Source: DASXBJ01 sp036491755
Lineage (GTDB): Bacteria; Chloroflexota; Dormibacteria; Dormibacterales; Dormibacteraceae
Reading direction: 5' to 3'
DNA length: 6,351 nt
Assembly (NCBI GenBank): GCA_036491755.1
Contig: DASXBJ010000121.1
Coordinates: 1 to 6,351, forward strand
Below the pieces are notes generated by a model. That model worked only from the letters and a program-made list of their open reading frames with translations, was not told the DNA's origin and did not search any database. Of the stretch, positions 1 through 5,286 are shown piece by piece. The translations under genes were made by a program, and so were the position numbers. Numbering within the stretch: the stretch's first letter is position 1; each line of letters opens with the position of its first letter.

Positions 1-274
1 CGGGCGGATCGTGGAGCTCATCCACTACCGCCAGCCGGAGGGGACGCGGGTCAGCCACCACAGCTGGGACTCCCCCACCGCCCACATCGCGTTCACAGTC
101 AGCGACATGGCGGCGGTGGAGGAGCGGATGGCGCAGTCGAAGGTCCAGGTCATCTCGCACCGGAAGCTCACGATCCACGACCCCGGCGGGCCGTGGGACG
201 GGGCTGTGTGCCTTTACCTCCGCGACCCGGACGGGACCATCATCGAGCTGGTGCAGCGCAGGCCTGAGGCCTGA
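1..274 (+). CDS. VOC-fold (glyoxalase/epimerase-like) protein, 3' part only
   Basis: This is the last 90 codons of a gene that begins left of the window. The frame is open from base 2 (Gly-Arg-Ile-Val-Glu-Leu-Ile-His-Tyr). A GTG at 11 is in frame but falls inside the conserved IVELIHY strand, so it is not the true start. The pattern is that of a vicinal-oxygen-chelate domain: an (I/V)EL strand near the cut edge, then AHIAFTVSDMAAVEERM (a beta strand with a histidine, then a helix), and finally YLRDPDGTIIELVQ. In metal-dependent VOC enzymes such as methylmalonyl-CoA epimerase and glyoxalase I, the His of HIAF and the Glu of IELVQ are metal ligands, and both are present. The substrate cannot be told. 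The gene converges on glyS with no intergenic base. Confidence 0.85.
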   Translation, partial: GRIVELIHYRQPEGTRVSHHSWDSPTAHIAFTVSDMAAVEERMAQSKVQVISHRKLTIHDPGGPWDGAVCLYLRDPDGTIIELVQRRPEA

Positions 275-279
275 TCAGG
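270..279. other. Perfect palindrome at the convergent gene boundary
   Basis: CCTGATCAGG is a perfect 10-bp palindrome centred on the boundary between the two genes. Its two halves contain the TGA stop of the plus-strand gene (272-274) and the TGA stop of glyS on the minus strand (275-277). Just to the left, CAGGCC (259-264) and GGCCTG (268-273) can form a 6-bp stem with a 3-nt loop in the plus-strand transcript. No T-run follows, so a Rho-independent terminator is not supported. Confidence 0.4.
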
Positions 280-1591
280 AGACCAGCTTCGTCAGCCTCT
301 CGGCCAGCTCGCCGACCTTCACGCGTTCCTGCTCGGTCGAGTCGCGGTGGCGGATGGTCACCGCGTGGTCGTTGAGCGTTTCGAAGTCGACCGTCACACA
401 GAAGGGAGTTCCGATCTCGTCCTGGCGGCGGTAACGGCGGCCGATGTTGCCGCCGGTCTGGTCGTACTCGACACGGAAGCGGCCGCGCAGCGACTGGATG
501 ACCTCCTGCGCCGGCCCGGTCAGCTCCGGCTTCTTGGACAGAGGCACGACGGCCACCTGCACCGGCGCCACGTTGGGGTGCAGGCGCAGCAGGGTGCGCG
601 GCTCGTTGTTGACGACATCCTCGTCGTAGGCGTCCAGCAAAAGCGTGATGAAGATGCGCTCGACGCTCACCGCCGGCTCGATCACCCACGGCAGGTAGCG
701 CTCGTTGGTTTCCGGGTCGAGATACGTGAGGTCCTGCTTCGAGGCCTCCTGGTGCACGCGCAGGTCGAAGTCGGTGCGGTCGGCGATGCCCTCGAGCTCG
801 CCCCAGCCGAACGGGAACTCGTACTCGATGTCGGTGGTCTGCTTGGAGTAGTGCGACAGGCCCGCCTTCGGGTGGTCGTACATGCGGAGGCGGTCCTGCT
901 GGAGGCCCAGCACGTCGACATACCAGCGCATCCGCTCCTTGCGCCAGTACTCGAACGCCTCGTCATCCTGGTTCGGGCGCACGAAGTACTCCATCTCCAT
1001 GAGCTCGAACTCGCGCACGCGAAACACGAAGTTGCCGGGCGTGATCTCGTTGCGGAAGGCGCGGCCCTGCTGCGCGATGCCGAACGGGACTCGCACGCGT
1101 GACGAGTTGATGACGTTCTTGAAGTCGACGAACATGCCCTGCGCGGTCTCGGGGCGCAGGTACACCTCCGACGAGCCGTCTTCCACCGGCCCGACATTGG
1201 TCTTGAACATGAGGTTGAACATGCGGGCGGCGTCGAGCGGGCCTCCGCACTCGGGACACCTGTCGCCGGTGACGTGGTCGGCGCGCCAACGCTTCTTGCA
1301 CGTGCCCAGGCACTGGCGCAGCGGGTCGACGAAGTTGGTGAGGTGGCCGGAGGCGGCCCACACGCCCGACGGCATGATCAGGGTCGACTCGAGTCCGACC
1401 ACGTCGTCGCGCAGGTCGACCATGTGGCGCCACCACAGGTCTCGGATGGCGCGCTTGAGCGCGACGCCGTACGGGCCGTAGTCGTAGAAGCCGGAGATGC
1501 CGCCGTAGATCTCACTCGACGGGTAGATGAAGCCTCGCCGCTTGGTGAGGGCGACGACTCTGTCCATCACCTGGTCGCGGGCTACCGGCAT
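275..1591 (-). CDS. glyS: Glycine--tRNA ligase, single-chain (alpha2) class II type
   Basis: Charges tRNA-Gly with glycine in the cytoplasm. The 438-residue length fits the one-polypeptide homodimeric GlyRS, not the alpha2beta2 GlyQ/GlyS form. Visible in order: the N-terminal signature RGFIYPSSEIYGG (19-31) and FYDYGPYGV (35-43); a four-cysteine insert, Cys94, Cys98, Cys112 and Cys115, likely a zinc site; YLRPETAQGMFVDF (144-157); class II motif 2, FRNEITP and RVREFE (179-196), followed by MEMEYF; motif 3, IEPAVSVERI (304-313), with its arginine at 312; and the C-terminal anticodon-binding domain with GGNIGRRYRRQDEIGTPFCV (380-399). No key residue appears missing. The start is ATG at 1591. 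An in-frame ATG at 1567 (residue 9) also matches the family's usual beginning but has no ribosome-binding site. A GAGGGG tract from the upstream repeat lies 12 nt before the 1591 start. Confidence 0.96.
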   Translation of the reverse strand: MPVARDQVMDRVVALTKRRGFIYPSSEIYGGISGFYDYGPYGVALKRAIRDLWWRHMVDLRDDVVGLESTLIMPSGVWAASGHLTNFVDPLRQCLGTCKKRWRADHVTGDRCPECGGPLDAARMFNLMFKTNVGPVEDGSSEVYLRPETAQGMFVDFKNVINSSRVRVPFGIAQQGRAFRNEITPGNFVFRVREFELMEMEYFVRPNQDDEAFEYWRKERMRWYVDVLGLQQDRLRMYDHPKAGLSHYSKQTTDIEYEFPFGWGELEGIADRTDFDLRVHQEASKQDLTYLDPETNERYLPWVIEPAVSVERIFITLLLDAYDEDVVNNEPRTLLRLHPNVAPVQVAVVPLSKKPELTGPAQEVIQSLRGRFRVEYDQTGGNIGRRYRRQDEIGTPFCVTVDFETLNDHAVTIRHRDSTEQERVKVGELAERLTKLVS

Positions 1592-1641
1592 TGCTTGTTT
1601 ACGCCCCTCACCCTAGCCCTCTCCCCGACGCGTGGTTGCAT
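1582..1641 (-). other. Candidate repeat-borne leader ORF overlapping the glyS start
   Basis: Inside the repeat cluster, GAGGGG (1654-1649) is followed after 7 nt by ATG at 1641. This opens a 19-codon frame beginning Met-Gln-Pro. It ends in a TAG at 1584-1582 that overlaps the first codons of glyS in another frame. The same SD-spacer-ATG-Gln-Pro arrangement occurs in the prs leader, which is why it is listed. Chance plus repeat conservation could explain it, so translation is unproven. Confidence 0.2.
1604..1609 (-). promoter_or_regulatory. Repeat-derived SD-like tract upstream of glyS
   Basis: On the minus strand GAGGGG lies 12 nt before the glyS ATG at 1591, within the repeat unit itself. 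The spacing is longer than the usual 5-9 nt, so its use is uncertain. It is the only purine-rich match near this start. Confidence 0.35.
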
Positions 1642-1661
1642 GTCTACGCCCCTCTCCCTAA

Positions 1662-1684
1662 CCCTCTCCCCGAGGGGGAGAGGG
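1662..1684. repeat. Hairpin of repeat cluster 1
   Basis: CCCTCTCCCC (1662-1671) and GGGGAGAGGG (1675-1684) form a perfect 10-bp stem with a GAG triloop. The structure would be stable in RNA from either strand. No U-tract follows on the minus strand, which argues against an intrinsic terminator. It lies between the VOC gene and glyS, so it could affect mRNA decay or transcription between them. Confidence 0.8.
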
Positions 1685-1700
1685 GACGCCTGCGCTTGAG

Positions 1701-2081
1701 TCAATCGCCGTGCAGGACGGACAGGAAGTTGCCGGCTGGGTCTTTGAACCACGCGATGTCGGGACCCTGGCCGGCCCTTCGGCCGCGGGCGATTCCCTTG
1801 CTGTCCGTCATACCCGCGTAATGCTCGAATTTCACGCCCTTGGCGACCAGCTCGTCGACCGCCCTGTCGATGTCCTCGACCCGGAAGTTCAGGACGGTGT
1901 ACGTCGCCGGCACATGGTCTTGCTTCGGGTAGACGAACACTCCGTTCGGCCCGGCCACCTGGAGCCGGAGGCCCTGAGGGCCATCCTCGACCTCCAGGCC
2001 AAGCGTCTCGCCGTAGAACTCCTTGGCCGCCGCCAGGTCGTTGACCGAAAAACCGCTGAAGGCGTTGTTTCCTTTCAACAT
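1701..2081 (-). CDS. Small VOC-family (glyoxalase/bleomycin-resistance-fold) protein
   Basis: A 126-residue single-domain protein beginning MLKGNNAFSGFSV. The frame is open further upstream, but ATG at 2081 is the clear start. GAGAGGAG (2096-2089) sits 7 nt before it, the VOC fold begins directly after it, and the upstream frame overlaps recO. Visible features are FSVNDLAAAKEFYGETLGLEV (11-31, first strand and helix plus the LGLEV turn), VLNFRVEDIDRAVDELVAKGVKF (63-85, second repeat), and WFKDPAGNFLSVL (111-123). The usual first-strand histidine ligand is absent (SGFSVND), so it is probably not a metal-dependent glyoxalase, and the substrate is unknown. It overlaps recO by 7 nt (ATGTTGA), which suggests translational coupling. 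It is the last gene before the repeat-filled gap ahead of glyS. Confidence 0.88.
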   Translation of the reverse strand: MLKGNNAFSGFSVNDLAAAKEFYGETLGLEVEDGPQGLRLQVAGPNGVFVYPKQDHVPATYTVLNFRVEDIDRAVDELVAKGVKFEHYAGMTDSKGIARGRRAGQGPDIAWFKDPAGNFLSVLHGD

Positions 2082-2857
2082 GTCGACGCTCCTCTCATCT
2101 GGTGCAGGAACTGTAGCGATTTCAGGCGCCGGTCCAGGTGGTGCTCCAGCTGCGTGGTCAGCACCCCTTCGATGGAGGACATCAGCGCGATGTCCATCTT
2201 CAGGCGCCGGTACGTATCCAGGTCGCCGGAAGCCATGAGACGCAGCACCTTGATCGCCGGCAGAGGGACCAGCGACATCACCGGCATGGCGCACCGGTCG
2301 CACAGGAAGCCGCCGGCCTCGGCGCTGAACGCGGCGGGCCTGGCTGCCAGCGGCTTCTCGCAGGAGACGCACGCGGCCAGCTGCGGCGCGTAGCCGAGCA
2401 GGTCGAGCGCCGCCATCAAGAAGTAGGCGGACGCGCGGCGCGGATCGGTCTCGCGCGCCAGCTCGTGAAGCGCCATCACGGTCAGCTCGTACACCCCGTC
2501 CAGGGGGTGGCGGTCCTCGCAGACACGCTCGGCGAGCTCGGCGATGAGCGCGGCGTGCGACATGGTCTCCACGGTGCCCTCGATGCGGTAGCCAGGCACG
2601 CGCTGCACCTGCGCCACCACGTCCAGGGCGCCGCGGCCTTTGGCCAGCATCACGTCGATGTGGCCATACAGCTCGAGCGAGGGCCCCAGCTTCGACTCAG
2701 GCTTCCGGACGCCTTTGGCGATCGCCCCCACCTTGCCGTGGGTGCGGGTCAGCAGCGTGAAGATCCGGTCGGCCTCGCCATAGTCGAGCTTGCGCAGCAC
2801 GACCGCGCGGTCGCTATAGGTGGCCAGAACCTTCCTCCACGTGGCCTTTCTCGGCAT
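2075..2857 (-). CDS. recO: DNA repair protein RecO
   Basis: RecO works with RecR (and RecF) to load RecA on SSB-coated single-stranded DNA during gap repair. Numbered from ATG 2857 (260 aa): an N-terminal OB-fold, roughly 11-85, with the signature VVLRKLDYGEADRIFTLLT; a helical middle; a zinc ribbon with Cys163/Cys166 (CVSC) and Cys186/Cys189 (CDRC), all four cysteines intact; and a C-terminal LEHHLDRRLKSLQFL typical of the family. The start is uncertain. ATG 2881 and ATG 2857 both lack a ribosome-binding site. A CTG at 2827 has GGAGG 6 nt upstream and would give a 250-aa protein starting exactly where most RecO proteins do. All options overlap the end of the upstream CorC-like gene, by 68, 44 or 14 nt. 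The 3' end overlaps the VOC gene start by 7 nt. Confidence 0.93.
   Translation of the reverse strand: MPRKATWRKVLATYSDRAVVLRKLDYGEADRIFTLLTRTHGKVGAIAKGVRKPESKLGPSLELYGHIDVMLAKGRGALDVVAQVQRVPGYRIEGTVETMSHAALIAELAERVCEDRHPLDGVYELTVMALHELARETDPRRASAYFLMAALDLLGYAPQLAACVSCEKPLAARPAAFSAEAGGFLCDRCAMPVMSLVPLPAIKVLRLMASGDLDTYRRLKMDIALMSSIEGVLTTQLEHHLDRRLKSLQFLHQMRGASTC
2089..2096 (-). promoter_or_regulatory. Strong Shine-Dalgarno of the VOC gene, inside recO
   Basis: GAGAGGAG on the minus strand lies 7 nt before ATG 2081 and within the last codons of recO. It decides the start of the VOC gene and, with the 7-nt ORF overlap, supports coupled translation. Confidence 0.8.
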
Positions 2858-4166
2858 GGCCGTTGCGACCCATCGCCTCATCCGGCCAGGGTTGGTCGGC
2901 CGTGAGCCTCACCGTCTCGATTCTGCGGCCGACCACCTTCTCCACGATCCACTTGGCGCGGCCGCCGGTGATCGTGTCGCCCTCCTGGGCGATCTTGCCG
3001 AGCACCGCGTGGACGTACCCGCCCACAGAGTCGTAGTCACCCGACTCCTCGATGGCCAGGCCGAGCCGGGAGTTGAGCTCTTCGAGCGGAAAGCCCGCGT
3101 CGACTCGAGCCTCGTGGTCGTTCAGGATGACGAGCTGCTCCTCCTCGGCCGAGTCGTACTCGTCGCGGATCTCGCCGACGATCTCCTCGAGCAGGTCCTC
3201 CAGCGACACCAGCCCGGCTGTGCCGCCGTACTCGTCGACCACGATCATCATGTGCACCTTCTTGGTCCGCATGTCGTTCAGCAGCTCGTCCACCTTCTTC
3301 TGCTCCGGCGTGAACTCGATCGGCCGCAGGACCTTTTCGATGTCGAACTTCTGCGAGCTGGAAAGCGTGTAGAAGAGCAGCAGGTCCTTGGTGTGGATGA
3401 GGCCGACGACGTGGTCGATGTCGTCCTCGTACACCGGCATCCGTGTGTGCCGGTGCTCCTTGAAGAGCCTGACGATCTCCCGCAGGCCGACGCTGCGCTC
3501 CACCGCCACGATGTCAGTCCGCGGAATCATGATCTCGCGCACCGTCTTGTCGCCGATCTCGATGATGCCGTGGATCATCTGATGCTCCTGCTCCTCGATG
3601 ACCCCCTGCTCCTCGGAGACATGCAGCAGGGTGAGCAGCTCCTGCTCCGAAAGGTAGGGCGCCCGGGCTGCTCGACCGCCGGTCAAGGCCCGCGAGACGA
3701 TGGTCACCGCGAACAGGATCGGGCCGAGGAACGTCGCCAGCCTGTCCACCGGCCCGGCGGCCGCGAGCGCGACCCGCTCGGCATGGCTGATGGCCAGCGT
3801 CTTGGGCGTGACCTCGGCGGCGATCAGCAGGAGGATGGAGAGGACCAGCGAGACCAGGAGCGCCAGCCAGATTCGCCACTCCGCCGGCACGCCCCACCGC
3901 GTGAACATCGAGTCGGTGAGCAGGGTCGCCGAGCTCGAGGCCACGATGAGCGCCAGCGTGTTGACGAAGAGGACCGTGGAGAGGAACCGATTTGGGTCCG
4001 CCCGCAAGCGCTGCAGGATCGCGGCGGCCTTGTGCCCCTGCTCGGCGAGGAAGCGCACGCGCAGGCGGCCAACCGACGTGAGGGCGGTCTCGGTGCCGCT
4101 CGCCAGCGCGGCGATGAAAAAGCACGCGATGAGGACGATGAGCTCGACGACTTCCTGGCCCGTCAT
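2814..4166 (-). CDS. CorC/HlyC-family membrane protein (DUF21 + CBS pair), CNNM/MpfA-like
   Basis: A 450-residue inner-membrane protein of the CNNM/CorC/HlyC family, whose members are linked to Mg2+ (and Co2+) export or homeostasis. Domain order: a DUF21 transmembrane domain with hydrophobic segments near 6-24, 62-83 and 99-119 and another near 135-160, containing the conserved SGTETALTS (23-31) and AAEVTPKTLA (116-125) motifs; a linker, LSEQELLTLLHVSEEQGVIEEQE; a CBS pair about 212-335, with REIMIPRTDIVAV (210-222) and VVDEYGGTAGLVSLEDLLEEIVGEI (309-333); and a CorC_HlyC domain about 345-425 ending in a short His/Glu-rich tail. The start is ATG 4166, 9 nt after the prs stop, with no clear SD, so reinitiation after prs is likely. 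Exact substrate is not readable. Era, often encoded between such a gene and recO, is absent here. Confidence 0.92.
   Translation of the reverse strand: MTGQEVVELIVLIACFFIAALASGTETALTSVGRLRVRFLAEQGHKAAAILQRLRADPNRFLSTVLFVNTLALIVASSSATLLTDSMFTRWGVPAEWRIWLALLVSLVLSILLLIAAEVTPKTLAISHAERVALAAAGPVDRLATFLGPILFAVTIVSRALTGGRAARAPYLSEQELLTLLHVSEEQGVIEEQEHQMIHGIIEIGDKTVREIMIPRTDIVAVERSVGLREIVRLFKEHRHTRMPVYEDDIDHVVGLIHTKDLLLFYTLSSSQKFDIEKVLRPIEFTPEQKKVDELLNDMRTKKVHMMIVVDEYGGTAGLVSLEDLLEEIVGEIRDEYDSAEEEQLVILNDHEARVDAGFPLEELNSRLGLAIEESGDYDSVGGYVHAVLGKIAQEGDTITGGRAKWIVEKVVGRRIETVRLTADQPWPDEAMGRNGHAEKGHVEEGSGHL
2825..2838 (-). promoter_or_regulatory. Possible recO initiation site: SD plus CTG codon
   Basis: GGAGG (2838-2834), a 6-nt spacer, then CTG (2827-2825), in frame with recO. 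The next residues, ATYSDRAVVL, line up with the usual RecO N-terminus. CTG starts are rare in bacteria, so this competes with the ATG at 2857, which has no SD. Confidence 0.35.
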
Positions 4167-4175
4167 GACGGCCGG

Positions 4176-5165
4176 TTATCTAAATAGCTCGCTGACGCTC
4201 CGGTTCTCGTGCACCCGGATGATCGCCTCAGCGAGAAGAGGTGCCACCGACAGCACCGTGATTGGCGGGCCGAGCTTTTCGGCAGGTATCGGCACCGAGT
4301 CCGTCACGATCACCTCTTCCACGTGAGCTTTTTTCAATCGCTCGACCGCGTCGCCGGTGAGCACAGGGTGCGTGGCCGCGATCAGCACCCGGTTGGCGCC
4401 CTGCATGTGCAGCGCGTCCGACAGCTTGGCGATGGTGCCGCCGGTCGTGATGATGTCCTCGACCACGACGCAGTCGCGGCCCTTCACGTCACCTGACACG
4501 GCGATGAGCTCCGATTGGTCGTCCTGCGGGCGGCGCTTGTAACCGAACGCGATCGGCGCCTCGAGGTTGTTGGCGACCGCCTCGGCTCGCCGTCCGCCGC
4601 CGGCGTCAGGGGCGACGATGGTGATGTGGTGCAGGTTTCGGGTCTTGAGGTAGTCGGCGAAGATGCGGTGCGGCGAGAGGTGGTCGGTCGGCACGTCGAA
4701 GAAGCCCTCGATGGCCTCGGCGTGGAGGTCGAGCAGGAGCAGGCGGTCGGCGCCAGCCAGTGTGATGAAGTTCGCGATCAGCTTGGCCGAGATGGGTTCG
4801 CGCGGCTGGGTCTTGCGCTCCTTGCGTGCATAGCCGTAGTAGGGGACCACAGCGGTGACGCGGCCGGCCGAGGCGCGCCGCAGCGCGTCCAGGATGATGA
4901 ACAGCTCCATCAGGTTCTCGTTCACCGGCGGGCAGGTGGGCTGGATCACGAACACGTCGTGCCCGCGCATCGAGTCCTCGATCTTGACGTTGATCTCGCC
5001 GTCGGCGAAGCGGCGCAGCCGCGCGTCGGTCAGGGGGACGTCGAGCTTTTCCGAGATGCGGCCGGCCAGCAGGGGATTGGCGCTGCCCGCGATGAGCTTC
5101 AGCCCGCCCCACGGAGAGCTCTCCTCTCCGGCGTACTCGACGGCAGTCTGCAATCTTCCTATCAC
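4176..5165 (-). CDS. prs: Ribose-phosphate pyrophosphokinase (PRPP synthetase)
   Basis: Makes PRPP from ribose 5-phosphate and ATP for nucleotide, histidine and tryptophan synthesis. Visible from the GTG start (329 aa): KLIAGSANPLLA (23-34); RRFADGEINVKI (51-62); DVFVIQPTCPPVNENLMEL (70-88); the ATP-loop region YYGYARKERKTQPREPISAKL (109-129); DLHAEAIEGFFDVPTDHL (146-163); APDAGGGRRA (185-194); KRR (210-212), with the catalytic-type lysine; and the PRPP loop VVVEDIITTGGT (233-244). In well-known bacterial enzymes that loop reads (V/I)DDMIDTxGT, so here the first Asp is Glu and the third acidic residue is Thr. The first 21 residues extend beyond the usual N-terminus, and residue 22, where Met normally sits, is a CTG codon. 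GTG 5165 has a GAGGGG tract 15 nt upstream, too far to be convincing, so the start is uncertain. It follows glmU and is spaced tightly to the CorC-like gene. Confidence 0.94.
   Translation of the reverse strand: MIGRLQTAVEYAGEESSPWGGLKLIAGSANPLLAGRISEKLDVPLTDARLRRFADGEINVKIEDSMRGHDVFVIQPTCPPVNENLMELFIILDALRRASAGRVTAVVPYYGYARKERKTQPREPISAKLIANFITLAGADRLLLLDLHAEAIEGFFDVPTDHLSPHRIFADYLKTRNLHHITIVAPDAGGGRRAEAVANNLEAPIAFGYKRRPQDDQSELIAVSGDVKGRDCVVVEDIITTGGTIAKLSDALHMQGANRVLIAATHPVLTGDAVERLKKAHVEEVIVTDSVPIPAEKLGPPITVLSVAPLLAEAIIRVHENRSVSELFR
5112..5130 (-). promoter_or_regulatory. Hairpin in the 5' end of the prs reading frame
   Basis: CGGAGAG (5112-5118) and CTCTCCG (5124-5130) form a 7-bp stem with a 5-nt loop. 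A perfect 12-bp palindrome, GGAGAGCTCTCC, lies at 5113-5124. Both fall in the codons of the N-terminal extension of prs, upstream of the conserved start of the enzyme. A role as leader structure is inference only. Confidence 0.3.
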
Positions 5166-5189
5166 TTTTGCTGGCTTACGCCCCTCACC

Positions 5190-5219
5190 CTAGCCCTCTC
5201 CCCTTAAGGGTGGTTGCAT
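5190..5219 (-). other. Candidate repeat-borne leader ORF upstream of prs
   Basis: GAGGGG (5232-5227) is followed after 7 nt by ATG at 5219, opening a 9-codon frame, Met-Gln-Pro-Pro-Leu-Arg-Gly-Glu-Gly, with TAG at 5192-5190. This is 24 nt before the prs GTG. The start region matches its counterpart upstream of glyS; the frames then diverge. Translation is unproven. Confidence 0.2.
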
Positions 5220-5239
5220 GTTTACGCCCCTCACGCTAG

Positions 5240-5262
5240 CCCTCTCCCCGAAGGGGAGAGGG
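5240..5262. repeat. Hairpin of repeat unit 2, cluster 2
   Basis: CCCTCTCCCC (5240-5249) and GGGGAGAGGG (5253-5262) form a perfect 10-bp stem with a GAA triloop. It is the same stem as at 1662-1684 with one loop base changed. No U-tract follows on either strand. Confidence 0.8.
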
Positions 5263-5286
5263 GATTTGCTGGATCACGTCTCTCAC

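Larger units (their letters stand above)
1598..1686. repeat. GC-rich palindromic repeat cluster 1 (VOC-glyS gap)
   Basis: Two related units fill most of the 109-bp gap between the VOC gene and glyS. Unit one (1598-1626) runs TTTACGCCCCTCACCC and on through CTCTCCCC, without a right palindrome arm. A spacer containing GTGGTTGCATGT follows. Unit two (1643-1686) is a diverged copy ending in a full hairpin. The same composite order recurs at 5176-5264. This resembles REP/MITE-like intergenic repeats. No transposase lies in the window. Confidence 0.85.

Noticed and set aside
11..274. GTG at 11 as the start of a complete 87-residue protein
   Set aside because: The frame is open to the window edge and the GTG falls within a conserved beta strand of the VOC fold, so the gene is truncated by the window.
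1662..1684. Repeat hairpins as Rho-independent terminators
   Set aside because: The stems are strong, but neither this one nor those at 5240-5262 and 5292-5312 is followed by a U-rich run on the minus strand. The short T-runs on the plus strand (for example TTTT at 5316) are too brief, and no plus-strand gene ends there.
2082..2372. Upstream extension of the VOC gene frame into recO
   Set aside because: The extra 97 codons are low-complexity Arg/Pro/Ala/Gly sequence in the recO shadow, while ATG 2081 has a strong SD and begins the VOC fold.
2820..4187. Long plus-strand open frame of 455 codons opposite the CorC-like gene
   Set aside because: Its translation is biased toward His, Leu, Val, Asp and Arg with no recognisable domain. 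It mirrors a gene with clear DUF21, CBS and CorC_HlyC motifs on the other strand, and high-GC third positions keep antisense frames open.
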